Positions 1-12,524 of a stretch of 64,000 bases of DNA are shown here, piece after piece (positions within the stretch are counted from its first letter, which is position 1; every line of letters starts with the position of its first letter). A program made the translations under genes and the position numbers. The notes below the pieces were generated by a model. It made no database searches. It worked only from the letters and a program-made list of their open reading frames with translations, and was not told the DNA's origin. The stretch covers positions 15,192,180 to 15,256,179 of the forward strand of contig JANAVB010023996.1 of assembly GCA_029216955.1 (NCBI GenBank). The letters run 5' to 3'. The DNA comes from Iris pallida. Lineage: Eukaryota > Streptophyta > Magnoliopsida > Asparagales > Iridaceae.

Positions 1-140
1 AATATAACCTTGAATTATTTTAAAAATTATTATGAATTGATTATGATTTTTTAAATCCAATATTTATTTTAATCTTAGAAAGATTTGATCATCCTAGTTC
101 TTAAATTCAAAGACAAATTTATTTCTAAGGTGGGTAGATT
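1..140 (+). mobile_element. E0: 3' end of internal region with polypurine tract
   Basis: AT-rich non-coding sequence just upstream of an LTR. The last 45 bases parallel the pre-LTR segment of element E4 (58290-58320): an 'aaagac.aa.ttattt' stretch followed by a purine tract (AAGGTGGGTAGA, 128-139) directly before TGTAAC. This is the expected polypurine tract that primes plus-strand DNA synthesis, so the coding part of this plus-strand Ty3/gypsy element lies left of the window. No integrase or chromodomain coding can be read in these 140 bases. Confidence 0.6.
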
Positions 141-2492
141 TGTAACTTCTCTTCCCGAAGTTTTAAAAGTTATTATTGTTTTTTAAATTATTTTATTTAC
201 TCTATTTTATGTTTATCGTGTTTAAAAGTAATTTTCGTCGAAGCCTTATGAAAGATATTTTACGTTTAGATTTGTATTTCAAAACTGGCCTAAAGGTTAT
301 GGTTCAGAAAAGAAAGGAAAAAAAAGTATTTAGTTAATAAAATATCTATCCCCGAAATTTTATTATTTGTACCATAGAGAGGTTGATTACTATTTTAAGA
401 CTTTCTAAATAATTCGATTTTGAAAATGGCTTTTAAGTATACGTATTTCATCCACAAAAGGATTTCTGATTTATTTTAAAATATGTTTTTGAAATTAATA
501 TAAAATATCCTAGATTATCCCAGTAGTATGAAATATTATTTATACTAGTACTTTGATAATATTAAATTCTACTTCAAACTAGTATAATAGTCGGTTATTT
601 GACTACGTACGATCTGAAATTATATTGATGATATTAAATATTATGTTGTTAATCATTTATTTGATACAAATTTGAATTAGTATGATTCAATTGCTAGATA
701 AAATTGACTGATCGATTTAATTGGATATTACCTACTAGTAGATTTTGATTAAATCTATTTATTTTAAAAGTTTATTTGAATCTAAAATAAAGAGAAGACT
801 TATCTATTAGAACTCGAATGCCTTATCCAATTAGGAGTCCTCCTCATGTATATGTATAAGGAAAACTGTTCCATACTATCATACCAAACAATTTCCATCC
901 ATCTAGCCGAAATCCATCCACACAATCCCGTCTTCCCCTCGCGAACACCTACGTCTACACCATCGCCTCCTTCGCAAGCCAATACCACCGCCATCGTAAT
1001 ATATATATATATATATCACCGCAACACCACCACCCAAACTCTCCGTCGAACAGCCCTTTACCATAGCCATAGACATCATCACCAACACCAACAGACAATA
1101 CCCCAACCATATGCCATGTGTCCGTGTCACAATCACCATCACCAAGTTCCGTGTCGTCGTGTCTGTTTTCTACCACCGTTAACCCTAGTCGTGTCTGGAC
1201 CTGTGTGCGTAAGTGTAATTTCCATATTATTATGATATTACAAATACAAACCAATTTACGTGTCTGAACCGGACACGATCCACCGAATCCCCGTCTTCAC
1301 CCATCACCGACCACTCGCCAACGCCACGCCAGCACTCCAGATCCGGACTCCCCAAGCATCGTCGTATGTTTCCTACGAGCCTCCTTCCTCTACCATCAAT
1401 GGCATCCCCACCGCCGGTAGACCACGGCCGCGCCCTGCCCGGTCGCTGGTGCTGCGACCCTATGTGCCTCGAGCTCCTCTTCTCGTAAGCGCATCTGACC
1501 ACGTTCGCTCGAGGTCGGAACCCAGCGCCGCCGAGCACGACCCCAGTCGACCGGCAGCCGTCTCCGTTGCGTCCGCGGTCGCGCGATAACCCCTCTTCAC
1601 CACGGACAGCACACTGTAGCCAAGATCGGCTGATCCACCGGCGATCGCTCCCTCGCTGCCTTCGGATCTCGGAGAACCGTCGTCGAGTGTCGCCGGACCG
1701 TGCGACCCCCTCGCTAGGACCCGCACGCCGCCCTTCGGAGCTCATCCGACGAACACCGCGGCTGCCGGATCTTCTCGAGGTAATTTCTTCTCTTTCTCGA
1801 CTCTTCCGGGTTCCTCCTCCGCTCGTGTTCCTCATTATGAGTCTCCCTCTTTCACTCTTCTGCTTCTTCAGCTTCTTTTTGTTCTTTTTTATATTTTGTT
1901 TAGTTTTGTTCTCTCTCTTCCAGAGAGGATTTTGTTTGATTTTCTTTTATTTTTTGTTTTATTTTTTCAATGGGCTAAGTGTTTTGGGCTGGGTATTGGG
2001 CCCAATTCCGTGGGTTTGGGTTTTATTTTATTTTTGTTTATATTCTTTTGTTAGTTTTGTTTTGGACTATTAAGCCCAGGCCCACAGTTTGGGCAGATTG
2101 GACTAGGCTAGGCTTGTATTTGTTATCCATTTTGATATACTATATTAGTTATGTTTTATAAATATTTAGTTAAAGTATTATTTCTAAATTCTTAATTAAT
2201 AGTTTGTAATTTTATTAAGCTATTAGTAGCAATTAGTTTGCTATTAATTTTACTCAATGATTTTCCTAATTAATTAATTATTTAGAAATTATTATATTGT
2301 TATTATTTTCAAAAGTGTATTGTAGCAAAAAATATTATATTTGAGTTTAGCCTAAAAGATAGTTCGATGTTTTCAAAACAATTATAGTTTTCAAGTATTG
2401 TAATTATTTTCTAAAAAGAGGTCATAGATAATTCTCTAAATAAATTATGTTATGGACTCTTGTTCTTTAATCAAATACTTTTAATACATTTC

Positions 2493-2553
<61 letters not shown>

Positions 2554-3565
2554 TATTAAGAATATATATATTCTTATTAAAAAACATATATATATATATA
2601 TTCTTATTAAGAATTATTTTAATTGATTCGTTGCCTCTTCGATTAAATAGTTTCCAACTGTGACTAATCATACAATTCAAAAATTTCTGCAATTCCTAAC
2701 TTTTGTATATCGACCCTTGGCTAATCATACTATCCCGGACCAAATGGGATTATGGGTTTCACCAGCAAAGGAACACAGGCAAGTGCACTTTCTGATTGCT
2801 TTCGGTTCATAGTAGTCTTTCCATTTCATGTTTATGCATATGTTATCTTGCTTGTTGACACATTATTACATGGATTAGTGTCATGGATATCTGTATACAT
2901 TTTTCTTGATTGTCATGTTTTCGTGTTTCGTGACTTGTTCGAGTCCATGAGTAGTAGTCGGAAGGGGAAATATCTTAGTAGACATATGGACTATCTAGAA
3001 CTATCCCTCGTGTCTTTCGTGGAGAATAGCAGCTGCACACGACACGTGCAGGGTGCCGGATTTACTTCTAGCCGTTCACATGTCGAAACTGATATTTCAA
3101 AATACATAGATAGTTGTCTCTACGTGTTTTTCTCGTTTTCTTCACCACTGTCTTGATATCAGTTTACTTTCTAGTTTTCATCTCACATATGTTATTTTAT
3201 GTCTTATGAATTCTATTATGTTTTTACATTGCCGTCGATTTGTGTGCTTGTTCCATTCCAGACTGGAAACCAATATTTTGACGTTTAGCTGTGGCTTCAC
3301 TTAGCATGGGGAGATACGGGTGTACTTAAATCTAGAAATTAGATAGATGTGATATCATTTTCATTACTTGTAAGAACTTTGTACTTTTCTTTAAATGTAA
3401 ATCTTGTAATAATTTGTAGATTTGATTTAATTATGTGAATGAGCAGTAAATGTTATATCTTGTGATTTTGAGCATCTTGGCTGTGACAGCGTTCTACTAC
3501 CGACTCTACGGCATAGGCTGTCTTGGACACATCTCGTATCCGAAAAGCGGGTGCGGGTCGTGACA
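141..3565 (+). mobile_element. E0 Ty3/gypsy 3' LTR (3.4 kb)
   Basis: Starts TGTAACTTCTC right after a polypurine tract and ends GGGTGCGGGTCGTGACA, the terminus shared by the other gypsy LTRs here. It is inserted in the LTR of E1: E1 homology resumes at once at 3566, and the matching point in the other E1 LTR is 8908. The likely target duplication is ACCAT (3566-3570); the left copy is off-window. Inside are a GC-rich segment (about 1260-1790), a T-rich stretch (1840-2160), a TA microsatellite and a splice-donor-like CAGGCAAGT at 2776-2784. The ORFs in the GC-rich segment overlap on both strands and resemble nothing, so I do not call genes. The 5' LTR is off-window. Confidence 0.8.
2494..2602. 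repeat. TA microsatellite, interrupted
   Basis: A perfect (TA)n run to about 2551, then a short unique piece, then a second TA run at 2585-2602. The two are separated and followed by near copies of 'ttcttattaag'. ORFs across it are repeat translations (IYIYIY) and not genes. Confidence 0.95.
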
Positions 3566-6084
3566 ACCATTCCACGAATGTCAGTGGCCAGCAGTAAATA
3601 AGGGGTCGTCAACCCGTATCTCCGGTGGAGCGTACGGTCACAAAGAAAATGTGTAAAGTAGCCCATACGCTAAGGATATGTCCACCCCGCACAATGCCTA
3701 CTATGTTGTATCCACAACATGTATAACCTCTATTAACCGTTAAGTCAAACTAAGCATGCAACCTCTATTAGCGGTTAATCCTATCGCATGACTTATACGT
3801 ACTGGTGGCCAGCCAGTCACGCATGTCCGAGTTCTATATATGACTCACAACAACGTGGTACAAATGTGTCAAGTCCTATGAATGCAACACACAAAGAGTG
3901 GTCCCTTAAATCTATGTTCAATGTATAAGAAAATAGTACATAGCAGGAAATAGAACTAAACAGTAAAAATTCTATCTACTTATGCCATGTATCACAGTTT
4001 ATTTTACAAAAAATAAATAATGAACAATGCATGAATATGAGCTAAAGTAAAATAATCAGCTAATGCTAAGGTATCTTGCCTGGTATTGCGCCGCTGTGGT
4101 GCGAGAAGCAGCGAACTCCAACAATCAGAATCGTCAACACGAAAATCAACATACACAAAGAGCTTCGGATGCTGAAACAAACATCACGAATGTGTTTGAT
4201 ATAAAAGATATCTCTAGGAAATGCCTGTCCAATAGTCTAATTCTGGAACAGGGCAAAATCGTAATTTTGGGTCAAAACGGTGTCCGTCGTTGGACCCGTT
4301 TTGTACCGAAAAGTGTGCCAATATCTATGGTTTCTAAAGTCATCAAACTACATGTCTACGGATCCGATTTGAGGAGATGAACCCAACCGTATGTCCAAAG
4401 TTGGATTCCGGAGGGCCGTGCACAAATTCGCCATTGGAGCAGGTCGCGGGCCCGCCAAATAGGCGTTCCGTTCGACTTCCAGAATCAGACCAAACTTGGC
4501 ATATAGGACCAGAAAAATGATTCGATCCTGATGGCGTAAGTTTCGTGTCGATCCGACGAACGTGCACGAAGTTATGGACTAGTTTGCAAAAGGTCGATAC
4601 GGGGGTATCTTGACGGATACACATTGATTTCGTCGCGCACGTACGACGAAATTGAGTTCTGTCAGTTCCCATACATCGAAAACATCCATACGCATCTTTC
4701 GATGCATATGGTTTGCGACCACGTCGTCCGGTTTGTCGGGGCACACGCCGTATCATAATTTTCTATTGAATTTTTATAGTTTTGTAAGGCTGTTTTTCCC
4801 GAACTTTGGGATAGAAAATAATTACATACATTGATTGCAAATATAAACTAAAAGTTAGGGTTTGGAGGGCTACATGGGTTCTAAAACATTGTTCAGAAAC
4901 TTTCCTGGAATTTCTACTATGTTGGTCGAAAATTGCCGAAAAACACGGGTACAGGTAATCACAATCTGTCAATATAACAAAGGGGTTTTCATCGACTTTG
5001 CGTCGATTTAATGACTAACTCTTTTACCTATCTACGTATTTATCTACTGGGTTTTAAGACGGTCATATAGACTCTACGCCGCAACTTGCGGAATTGAAAA
5101 TCATCTACTATGTGCGAAGAAAAGAGGCAGTAAAGGAAGGTACCTTGATGTGCCCAAAACAGAGTGTGCCCTGTTCTTCGGTCGGCCGACTGTGCTGGCG
5201 GCGCTTGCGGCGAATAGGTGCATCGTGCAGGCGGTCGAGGAGGGCGTGTGGGTGTTGGCGTCGCCCCGGAGTCGATGGTTGAGGTCTGGGATTAGTTATG
5301 GTGGGAATTTTTTTGATGAACCTAGTTCTCGTTCAGTTGCCTATTTAGATTTATTTAAATCTATATTTCGATCGGATTGGAGTTTGGATGGCCACGATTT
5401 TGGTTGGATTTAATTGAATTGGAAGAGAATCTAATAGGGAATTGATAGGATCTATAGGGAATTTGATTCAGATTTGAATCATTTAAATCATTCTTTTTCT
5501 TTTCTTCTTTGCTTTTACACAGAGAAGTCTGTTGGGAATAAGCCCATGGTCGGGCTGGATGGAGCACTGTTCACTTGAACAGTGCTGACGTTAGCACCTT
5601 TTTTCTTTCTATAATAAAGTGTTTTTGGTAATTTATAAATAATATAGATTCAAATAATTTCTAATAAATTTCTAATAAATTCTAAAATAAATTCTAATAA
5701 ATTCTAAAATAAATTCTAAAATATTTTCAAAAAATATTAGTCATTATCTCGTACAAATTAACTTTTAAGTAGCACTTACTTGCTATTCAGGATATTTATA
5801 TTATTCAAAACTTTAAAAAAAATCTATTTAATAATTTAGAAATACGTTAAATTATCTAATAATTAACTAAATTCCAAAATCCTAAATATTCAAAATAAAT
5901 GAAAGTATATATTCTAGAGAATCTTATAAATCATTTACAAAATCATTACCATATGTATATAGGATAGTACTTTCTTGCTTGTTTTAATATTTTTACTAAA
6001 ATCATAATTTGATCACAAGGATATATAAAGATACTAAACAAATACTAAAAATTAAAAATAAATAAATAAATCAGGGGGTTTACA
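3566..6084 (-). mobile_element. E1 3' LTR, truncated on the left by E0
   Basis: This 2.5 kb aligns by eye along its whole length with 8908-11422, for example the 'ggggtcgtcaacccg' block at 3602 and 8943 and the run of 'attctaaaataaattc' near 5690 and 11020. It ends GGGGGTTTACA, and the next bases are a minus-strand polypurine region, so it is the 3' LTR of a minus-strand element. The first 850 bases of the LTR lie beyond E0, off-window. The sense-strand donor-like CAGGCAAGAT is present at about 4074-4083; in the other copy (near 9415) it has mutated. Confidence 0.85.
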
Positions 6085-8059
6085 TCCTACCCAACTTATA
6101 AAAATTTTGTACTCGAAATTAAAGGAAAACTTAATATAGTAATTTAATGAGGTTGAATATGAAGAGAATAGTAAGTCATACCTGTGTGTGTAGTTGGAAT
6201 GGGGCACAAAATGGTGTTTTTGTGTGGAATATGTGATTCATGTGTATAGGGTGGCTTGTCTAGTTCATGAGGGTGAAATTTGTTGGAAGGAAATGGCTAG
6301 TATTGTGTTCCAAATATCAAAGTCACGGTAGGGCATCAAAATGACACAAATAGAATTAAACGTTATAAACAAATGATTTATTAGCTCCGTCGGAACCAAT
6401 CTTTCATTAATTTAAGTCTTCGATTTTTAATCTATATTGGCTGGACAAGATCCCAAAAATCTGTCCGAACCATTTCTAATAGGTTAGGGCAACATAGAAT
6501 AGGTTTCAACTCAAATGGTTGGCTAATTGTCATTCGGATTGGTTAATAGGTTCCTAAGCCCCAAAATGCATCCTTTTGTGACTTTTGTGTATAAGTAGCA
6601 CAAGGAAACTCCATAAAGTGGCACACTAGTGGCATGTGTGTAGTGGGCTTCGAGTAGATCACTATCATATATTGGGTCAAAAGAATTGAGTCAAGTTTGG
6701 ATCTCTAATTACAGTCGGAAAGGACATTGGTATTATGGTAGTGATTATAGCTAGCCTTTTTGACCTAAAAGTCGTGTCATGAAAATAGAGCACAAAGGGA
6801 CATGTTTTAGTGGGACATGATATGTCTACATGGAGGTGGGCTCGTCTAAGTCTAGTAAATGGAATTTGTTGGAAGGTAACAGCTGGTATCGTGCTCTGGA
6901 TAGCAACGTCACGGTCAAGGACACCATGTGATCTAAATAGGAAGTCGGTGTTCATGAGGCACTAATTTATCATCCTAAGGAAATCCAACTTATCCTAATC
7001 AATTGGTATGCTAAAAAATTTGGAGGGCTTACAATCTATACTCTACAGAACTAAGGCATGGTTTTAGGATTAATGAGGTTAGAAAAATTCAAAATCATGA
7101 CATTGCACCACGACTCTTGATTATAAAAAAATACTACCCGACGTAATAGAAATTATGATACGGTTATATGAATCATGTTTGGAGTTAGTTCTTCGATTTT
7201 GAATAGATGGAACCGATTATGTATATATAGCCTTCATGGCCATAGATGAATACTTGTGTCTATGAGCGTTTGTTTTTCGAAAGAGGTGACGAAAACAAAT
7301 AAGAGTTCGAAGGAGATATGATCGAATTCTAAATATGGGTTTCAAAGACAATTTTACTAGTTCAAAAGGGAGTTGTCAAGACCGTTGCGGATGAGATCTT
7401 AAGGACAAATTTAAATATATCTCAATCCACATAAAAATAATCGAAGAGCGAACCAACGTGCACTAGGTTGATCAGACCATCATGCAACGTTCTGATTAGA
7501 CAATATGTTAGTAGACGCGCCCAAATAACATATGTCTTGAAACAAGCTCGAATAAGTGTAAGCTTGCAAAACTAGGCTATAATAACAGTATTAGTCAAGA
7601 TGGTAAATATGAGTACGCGAGATAATGACGAAAGCACATGTGAATAGTTCAAGTTCTTCAAATAAAAACTAAAACTCCTCCACTATTTATGCCTACACAG
7701 TCATCTTATTATCTTCTGGTGTAAGGCCTTGGTAAAGGTCAAAGGGAGTGTTAGGTCTTAAGGCATTCTACCCAACTTATAAAAGTTATCTAGAAGTGTG
7801 ATGGTACAGTAGGTCGTGTCTACCTAGTATGGGTTACCTTCTTAACCTCTAACAAGCACGAAGGAAGGAATAAGAATTTTGATAGAAGGGATCAAGCAAG
7901 ATGCAATCCAAGGAGTCAAACGAGAGTTCAAAAATAGAATTGAGATAGAAGGTCAAGTATTGGATGAGGTCCTAGACTCTAATCCTATACGCAGGCTTGC
8001 TTGGTACGGTAAAGTAACCAAACAATTTATCTTGACCTGTATGGGCCACCACAAAAACG
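6085..8059 (-). mobile_element. E1 internal region, non-coding
   Basis: About 2 kb between the two E1 LTRs. Next to the low LTR is a segment like the pre-LTR segments of E2 and E3 on the minus strand (ending in 'tttcgagtacaaaatttt' in sense). Next to the high LTR is a primer-binding site. No gag, protease, RT or integrase motif can be read on either strand. Two diverged copies of a roughly 60-base block lie at about 6278-6335 and 6862-6921 (shared pieces 'tttgttggaagg' and 'gtcacggt'). The layout suits a non-autonomous large retrotransposon derivative that used proteins from relatives, though deletion of the coding part after insertion is also possible. Confidence 0.7.
8034..8051 (-). other. 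E1 primer-binding site, tRNA-Ile type
   Basis: On the minus strand this reads TGGTGGCCCATACAGGTC. It is complementary to the 3' end of plant tRNA-Ile(AAU) plus CCA as I remember that tRNA, with one mismatch. It lies 8 bases inside the LTR edge, the same spacing class as in E2 and E4. Confidence 0.65.
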
Positions 8060-11000
8060 TGTAATGCCCCAGTCCCAAAATACTTAGGACTAAGTACGTG
8101 GACATGCCAGCTGCATACATACGAAGTATACTCCAATATATGGAATCCTGTATGTATACATAAGCTCTAAATGCAGTAAAACCAAGGCTAACTAATCTCA
8201 CCCACAAAATAAAGGAAAAAAGATACCATATAATTAACTATGAAATTCTTTATACAAGATATTGGGCGGAGACAAATCTACTACCAACTATTTTAAAAGA
8301 AGAATACATAACAAAAAAAAGAGTTTGGCGAACGAAGCGAAGACGATCAAAGTGCAATCATCCTCGAAGAAATAGAGATGATCACGGCCATGGCTAGAAC
8401 ACCGGTGAAAGACAAGAGCACACACTTGGAGAGACAACCAGGTCCTCAGAGGGACGTAACAAGATACACAATATCATGCCATATATAAATATATTGCTCA
8501 ATAATAATAAGTAAGATCGGATCATAACATGGTCCAATGCCTCACCATTTGGATTAGTGTACCATCCCCCAACCAAACAAGGACAGAAGATGGCACACTA
8601 ACCCACGATAAGTATTTTTCTAAGTCACGAATCTAATATGGTATCCGGACCACAACAAGGTTCAATACCTTCTCATCAAAGTAGTAAGCTACACCTAAAA
8701 CCAAACTAGGATAAGATGTGGCAAAGTAATCCGCGATAAGTTATTGTTCCAAGCTACGGTCAGATACAAGTACCCAAGCCAAGAGTACTCATACCTAACG
8801 GATAAGGGTACCTAACCAGTAAGTGAATGCAGTTTTAAAAACAACCTCCAACGCATGGGCCCTGGCTAAAATGGGATTGTATGGTCCCCACCATGGGCCT
8901 CAAGATAACCGTTCCACGAACGTCAATGGCCAGTAGTAAATAAGGGGTCGTCAACCCGCATCTCCGGTGGAACGTATGGTCACATGGAAATGTGTAAAGT
9001 AGCCCATACGCTAAGGATATCTCCTCCCCGCCCAATGCCGACTATGTTGTACCCACAACACGTGTAACCTCTATTAACCGCTAAGTCAAACTAAGCATGC
9101 AACCTCTATTAGCGGTTAATCCTATCGTACGACTTATATGTACTGGTGGTCAGCCAGTTACGCATGTCCGAGTTCTATATGTGACTACAAAAATGTGGTA
9201 CAAATGTGTCAAGGCCTATGAATGCAACACACAAAGGATCTCTTAAATCTAAGTTTAATGTATAAGAAAATAGTACATAGCAGGAAATAGAACTAAACAG
9301 TAAAAATTCTATCTACTTATGCCATGTATCACAGTTTATTTTACAGAAAATAAATTTTGAACAATGCATGAATATGAGCTAAAGTAAAATAATCAGCTAA
9401 TAGCAAGGTATCTTGTATGGTATTGCGCCCGGTGTGGTCAAGAAGCAGCAAAAATCCAACAATCAGAATCGTCAGCACGAAAGTTAACATCCACAAAGAG
9501 CTCCGAATGCTGAAAAAACAACATGAACGTGTTTGATATAAAAGATATCTGTAGGAAACGCCTGTCCAAAAGTCTAATTCTGGAACAGCGGCAAAATCGT
9601 AATTTCGGGTTAAAACGATGTCCGCCGTTGGACCCGTTTTGCACCGAAAGGCATGCTAATATCTACGATTTCTAAAGTCGTCAAACAACATATTTACGGA
9701 TCCAATTTGAGGAGATAAACCCAACCGTATGTCTAAAGTTGGATTCCAGCGGGCGTGCACAAATTTGCCCGTTGAACGGGTCGCGGGCCCGCCAAATAGG
9801 CGTTCCGTTCAACCTTCTCAGAATCGGACCAAACTTGGCATACAGGACCTAGATAATATTAGTCCTGATGGCGTAAGTTTGTGTCGATCCGAAGAACGTG
9901 CACGAAGTTATGGGCAAGTTTGCAAAAGGTCGATACGGGGGTATCTTGACGGATATGTACTGATTTCATCGCGCACGCACGACGAAATCGAGTTCGACAG
10001 TTCCCATATGTCGGAAACATTATACGTGCCTTTTGATGTGTATGGTTTGCGACCACGTCACCCGATTTGTCGGGACGCATGCCGTATGATAAGTTTCTAT
10101 TGAATTTTTATAGTTTTGTAAGGTTTTTTCCCGAACTTTGGGATAGAAAATAATTACATACATTGATTGCAAATATAAACTAAAAGTCAGGGTTTGGAGG
10201 GCTACTTGGGTTGTAAGACACTGTTCAGAAACTTTCCTAGAATTTCTACTATGTTGGTCGAAAATTGCCTACAAACAGGGGTACAGGCAATCATAATCTG
10301 TCAATATAACAAAGGGTTTTCAATGACTTTGCATCGATTTAATGACTAACGTTTACCTATAATCGAATCTATCTATTAGGGTTTTAAGATGGTCATATAG
10401 ACTCTACGTCGCAACTTGCGGAATCGAAAATCATCTACTACGTGCGAAAAAAGAGGCAGTGAAGGAAGGTACCTTGATGTGCCCAAAACAGGGTGTACCT
10501 TGTTCTTCGGTCGATCGACTGTGTTAGCGGCGCTTGCTGCGAACAGTGGCCGTGCAGGCGGTCGAGGCGGGCGGGCATGGGGGTGTTGGCGTTGCTCCGG
10601 AGTCGATGGTTGAGGTCTGGGATGAGTTATGGTGGGGACATTTTTTGATGAACCCAGTTCTGTTCAGTTGCCTATTTAGATTTATTTAAATCTATATTTG
10701 ATCGGTTGGAGTTTGGATGGCCGCAATTTTGGTTAGATTTAATTGAATTGGAAGATAATCTAATAGGGAATTGATAGGATCTAATCTTAGGGAATTTGAT
10801 TCATATTTGAATCATTTAAATATTTCTTTCTTTTTTTCTTTTCTTCTTTGCTTTTACACAGAGAAGTCTGTGTTGGGAACAAGCCCATGCTCGGGCTGGA
10901 CGGAGCACTATTCACTTGAACAGTGCTGAAGTCAGCACCTTTTTTTTTTCTATAATAAAGTGTTTTAGGTAATTTATAAATAATATAGATTCAAATAAAT

Positions 11001-11422
11001 TCTAAATAATTTCTAATAAATTCTAAAATAAATTTTAAAATAAATTCTAATAAATCTAATAAAATATTTTTGTAAAATATTAGTCAATATCTAGTAAAAA
11101 TTAACTTTAAGTAGCATTTACTTGCTATTAAGGATATTTACATTATTCAAAACTTTTAAAAATAAGCTATTTAATAATTTAGAAATACGTTAAATTATCT
11201 AATAATTAACTAAATTCCAAAATCCTAAATATTCAAAATAAATGAAAAGTATATATTCTAGAGTATCTTATAAATCCTTTACAAAATCATTACCATACGT
11301 ATATATGATAGTACTTTTTGCTTGTTTTAATATTTTATTAAAATCATAATTTGATCACAAGGATATAAAGATACTAAACAAATACTGAAAATTAAAAATA
11401 AATTAAAAATAGGGGGTTTACA
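8060..11422 (-). mobile_element. E1 5' LTR (3.36 kb)
   Basis: In plus-strand reading it starts TGTAATGCCCC after the primer site and ends CAGGGGGTTTACA; the following bases TGATG (11423-11427) would be one copy of the target duplication. It pairs with 3566-6084. Blocks such as 'ttttgcaccgaaa' (9638) and the stretch around 9720-9960 are also found in the 4.6 kb solo LTR at 18282-22899, so the two families are related. ORFs inside are short and unsupported. Confidence 0.85.
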
Positions 11423-11910
11423 TGATGGCTTTTAAGTCCTAAAAACGATGAGTTATCATTACTTTTTGTTGAAACGACGGCTTAAAATATGCTGGCGGCT
11501 AAAATGACGCCAGCATGTCAGACCCGCTATGTATTCTCGATGACACGTGTCATTTCATGCTTCTGTTCAAAGTGTTCCAAACTTGTTCAAGTTTGAAAAC
11601 TTTGAAGGGGGTCTTGTAGAAGCATAAAAATAGTACATGTGGTACGAAAGCGCAGAAGACAACAGTTGCTTCATATACTCCACAGAAGCGCAGACGACAA
11701 CAGTTGTTTAAAGCGCAGAAGACAACAGTCGTTTACATACTCCATAGAAGCGCAGGAGACATACAAAGACAAATACATAAAGGAAAGTTCTTTATTAAAG
11801 TCACGTTTACAAAAGATTTTACGGACTCTTAGGATTACATATAAAGACTAAACCATAAAGCACGGCCTACAAAGTATACAAAGCGCGCAGACCCTAAAAA
11901 TGCAGTAGTG
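11423..11910. other. Unclassified host of E1; possible CACTA-like terminus
   Basis: This non-LTR sequence follows the E1 target site. It contains an imperfect palindrome (tgctggcg..cgccagca, 11490-11517) and three irregular copies of 'agaagcgcagaagacaacag' at 11650-11762. It ends with TGCAGTAGTG, which on the minus strand is CACTACTGCA, followed by TCA. CACTA transposons have CACTA ends, 3-base target duplications and sub-terminal repeats, so this could be a right terminus. The left end is not in the window, so the call is weak. Confidence 0.25.
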
Positions 11911-11920
11911 TCAGAGCGAA

Positions 11921-12379
11921 TCATTTCCTCGTCAGAGCGAGCCACTTCCTAGTGAGACGTGGAGGAACTCCAATATGGCTAATGAAGCAGCTATTAGCCC
12001 GAGCTAGAATGCAGCTCCTGCGCAAGCTCACAGCACTACCTGCGGCTCTTCCAGTATTACAGGATGCGTAGCCCCCCACTAATATAGCTAATAAAGCCAT
12101 TATTGAGCAAGGTAGAGCACAACCTAGGCTCTTCGGGTTGGCAATCAATCCAACCCAGTAGCTTGGACCTCGAAAACCTCCAAGATGTTGTTCAAGTTTG
12201 ACCCCCTTATGCCAAACGCTCAAGTGCATCTCGAAACTCAGTAGTGGTTCTTCTACAAAGCCACAGCTTCTTTGAACGAAGAGATCTACAACCAACAGTC
12301 GACTTATGCAAGGCCCATGGCCGTCCAAAGCTAAGTCGGGGTCGAGCATGACGGGGAAATGATAAGAAATTATGAGCAA
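11921..12379 (-). CDS. Hypothetical 152-residue ORF in a TATA/poly(A) unit
   Basis: I do not recognise this protein. The ORF starts MLIISYHF; an alternative start is the Met at residue 11. It has a hydrophobic patch (MALLAILVGGYA) in its second half and an Arg-rich C-terminus (RKWLALTRK). What sets it apart from shadow ORFs is context. On the same strand a CACGTG box and TATATATAAAG lie 14-57 bases upstream, and AATAAA lies about 125 bases downstream (minus strand of 11791-11796). It is one of the few longer ORFs here with no retrotransposon homology. It could be a small real gene, a leader ORF of a virus-like or mobile element, or chance. Confidence 0.3.
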   Translation of the reverse strand: MLIISYHFPVMLDPDLALDGHGPCISRLLVVDLFVQRSCGFVEEPLLSFEMHLSVWHKGVKLEQHLGGFRGPSYWVGLIANPKSLGCALPCSIMALLAILVGGYASCNTGRAAGSAVSLRRSCILARANSCFISHIGVPPRLTRKWLALTRK

Positions 12380-12392
12380 AGTGTTAACGAAA

Positions 12393-12436
12393 GCTCTTTA
12401 TATATAGGCTGTGTGGTCCAAACCACAGGCCACGTG
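12393..12436 (-). promoter_or_regulatory. Minus-strand TATA promoter with G-box
   Basis: TATATATAAAGAGC (minus strand, 12393-12406) with a CACGTG G-box core at 12431-12436, about 25 bases upstream. It reads toward the 11921-12379 ORF. Confidence 0.4.
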
Positions 12437-12524
12437 GCGGTCAGTCAAAGGACCCCAGAGTAATGGGATGAACCTAGGACTCAGCACAATAAATCTTATT
12501 TAATAGATCATTTGACTAGGCCTT

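Noticed and set aside
846..1835. Overlapping ORFs of 80-201 codons in a GC-rich block
   Set aside because: They overlap on both strands inside the E0 LTR, have compositionally biased products (Arg-, Pro- or Ser-rich) and no domain. GC-rich LTR leader is the simpler reading.
8034..8051. A tRNA-Ile gene fragment
   Set aside because: Only the 3' 18 bases match, always at the same distance from LTR ends and in three elements, so these are primer sites and not tRNA genes.
7879..8064. 61-codon ORF at the 5' end of the E1 interior as a gag start
   Set aside because: It is on the plus strand, opposite to the element, and runs into the primer site and LTR.
11901..11910. Firm CACTA transposon call
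   Set aside because: One CACTACTGCA end and suggestive sub-terminal repeats only; no matching left end or transposase in the window.
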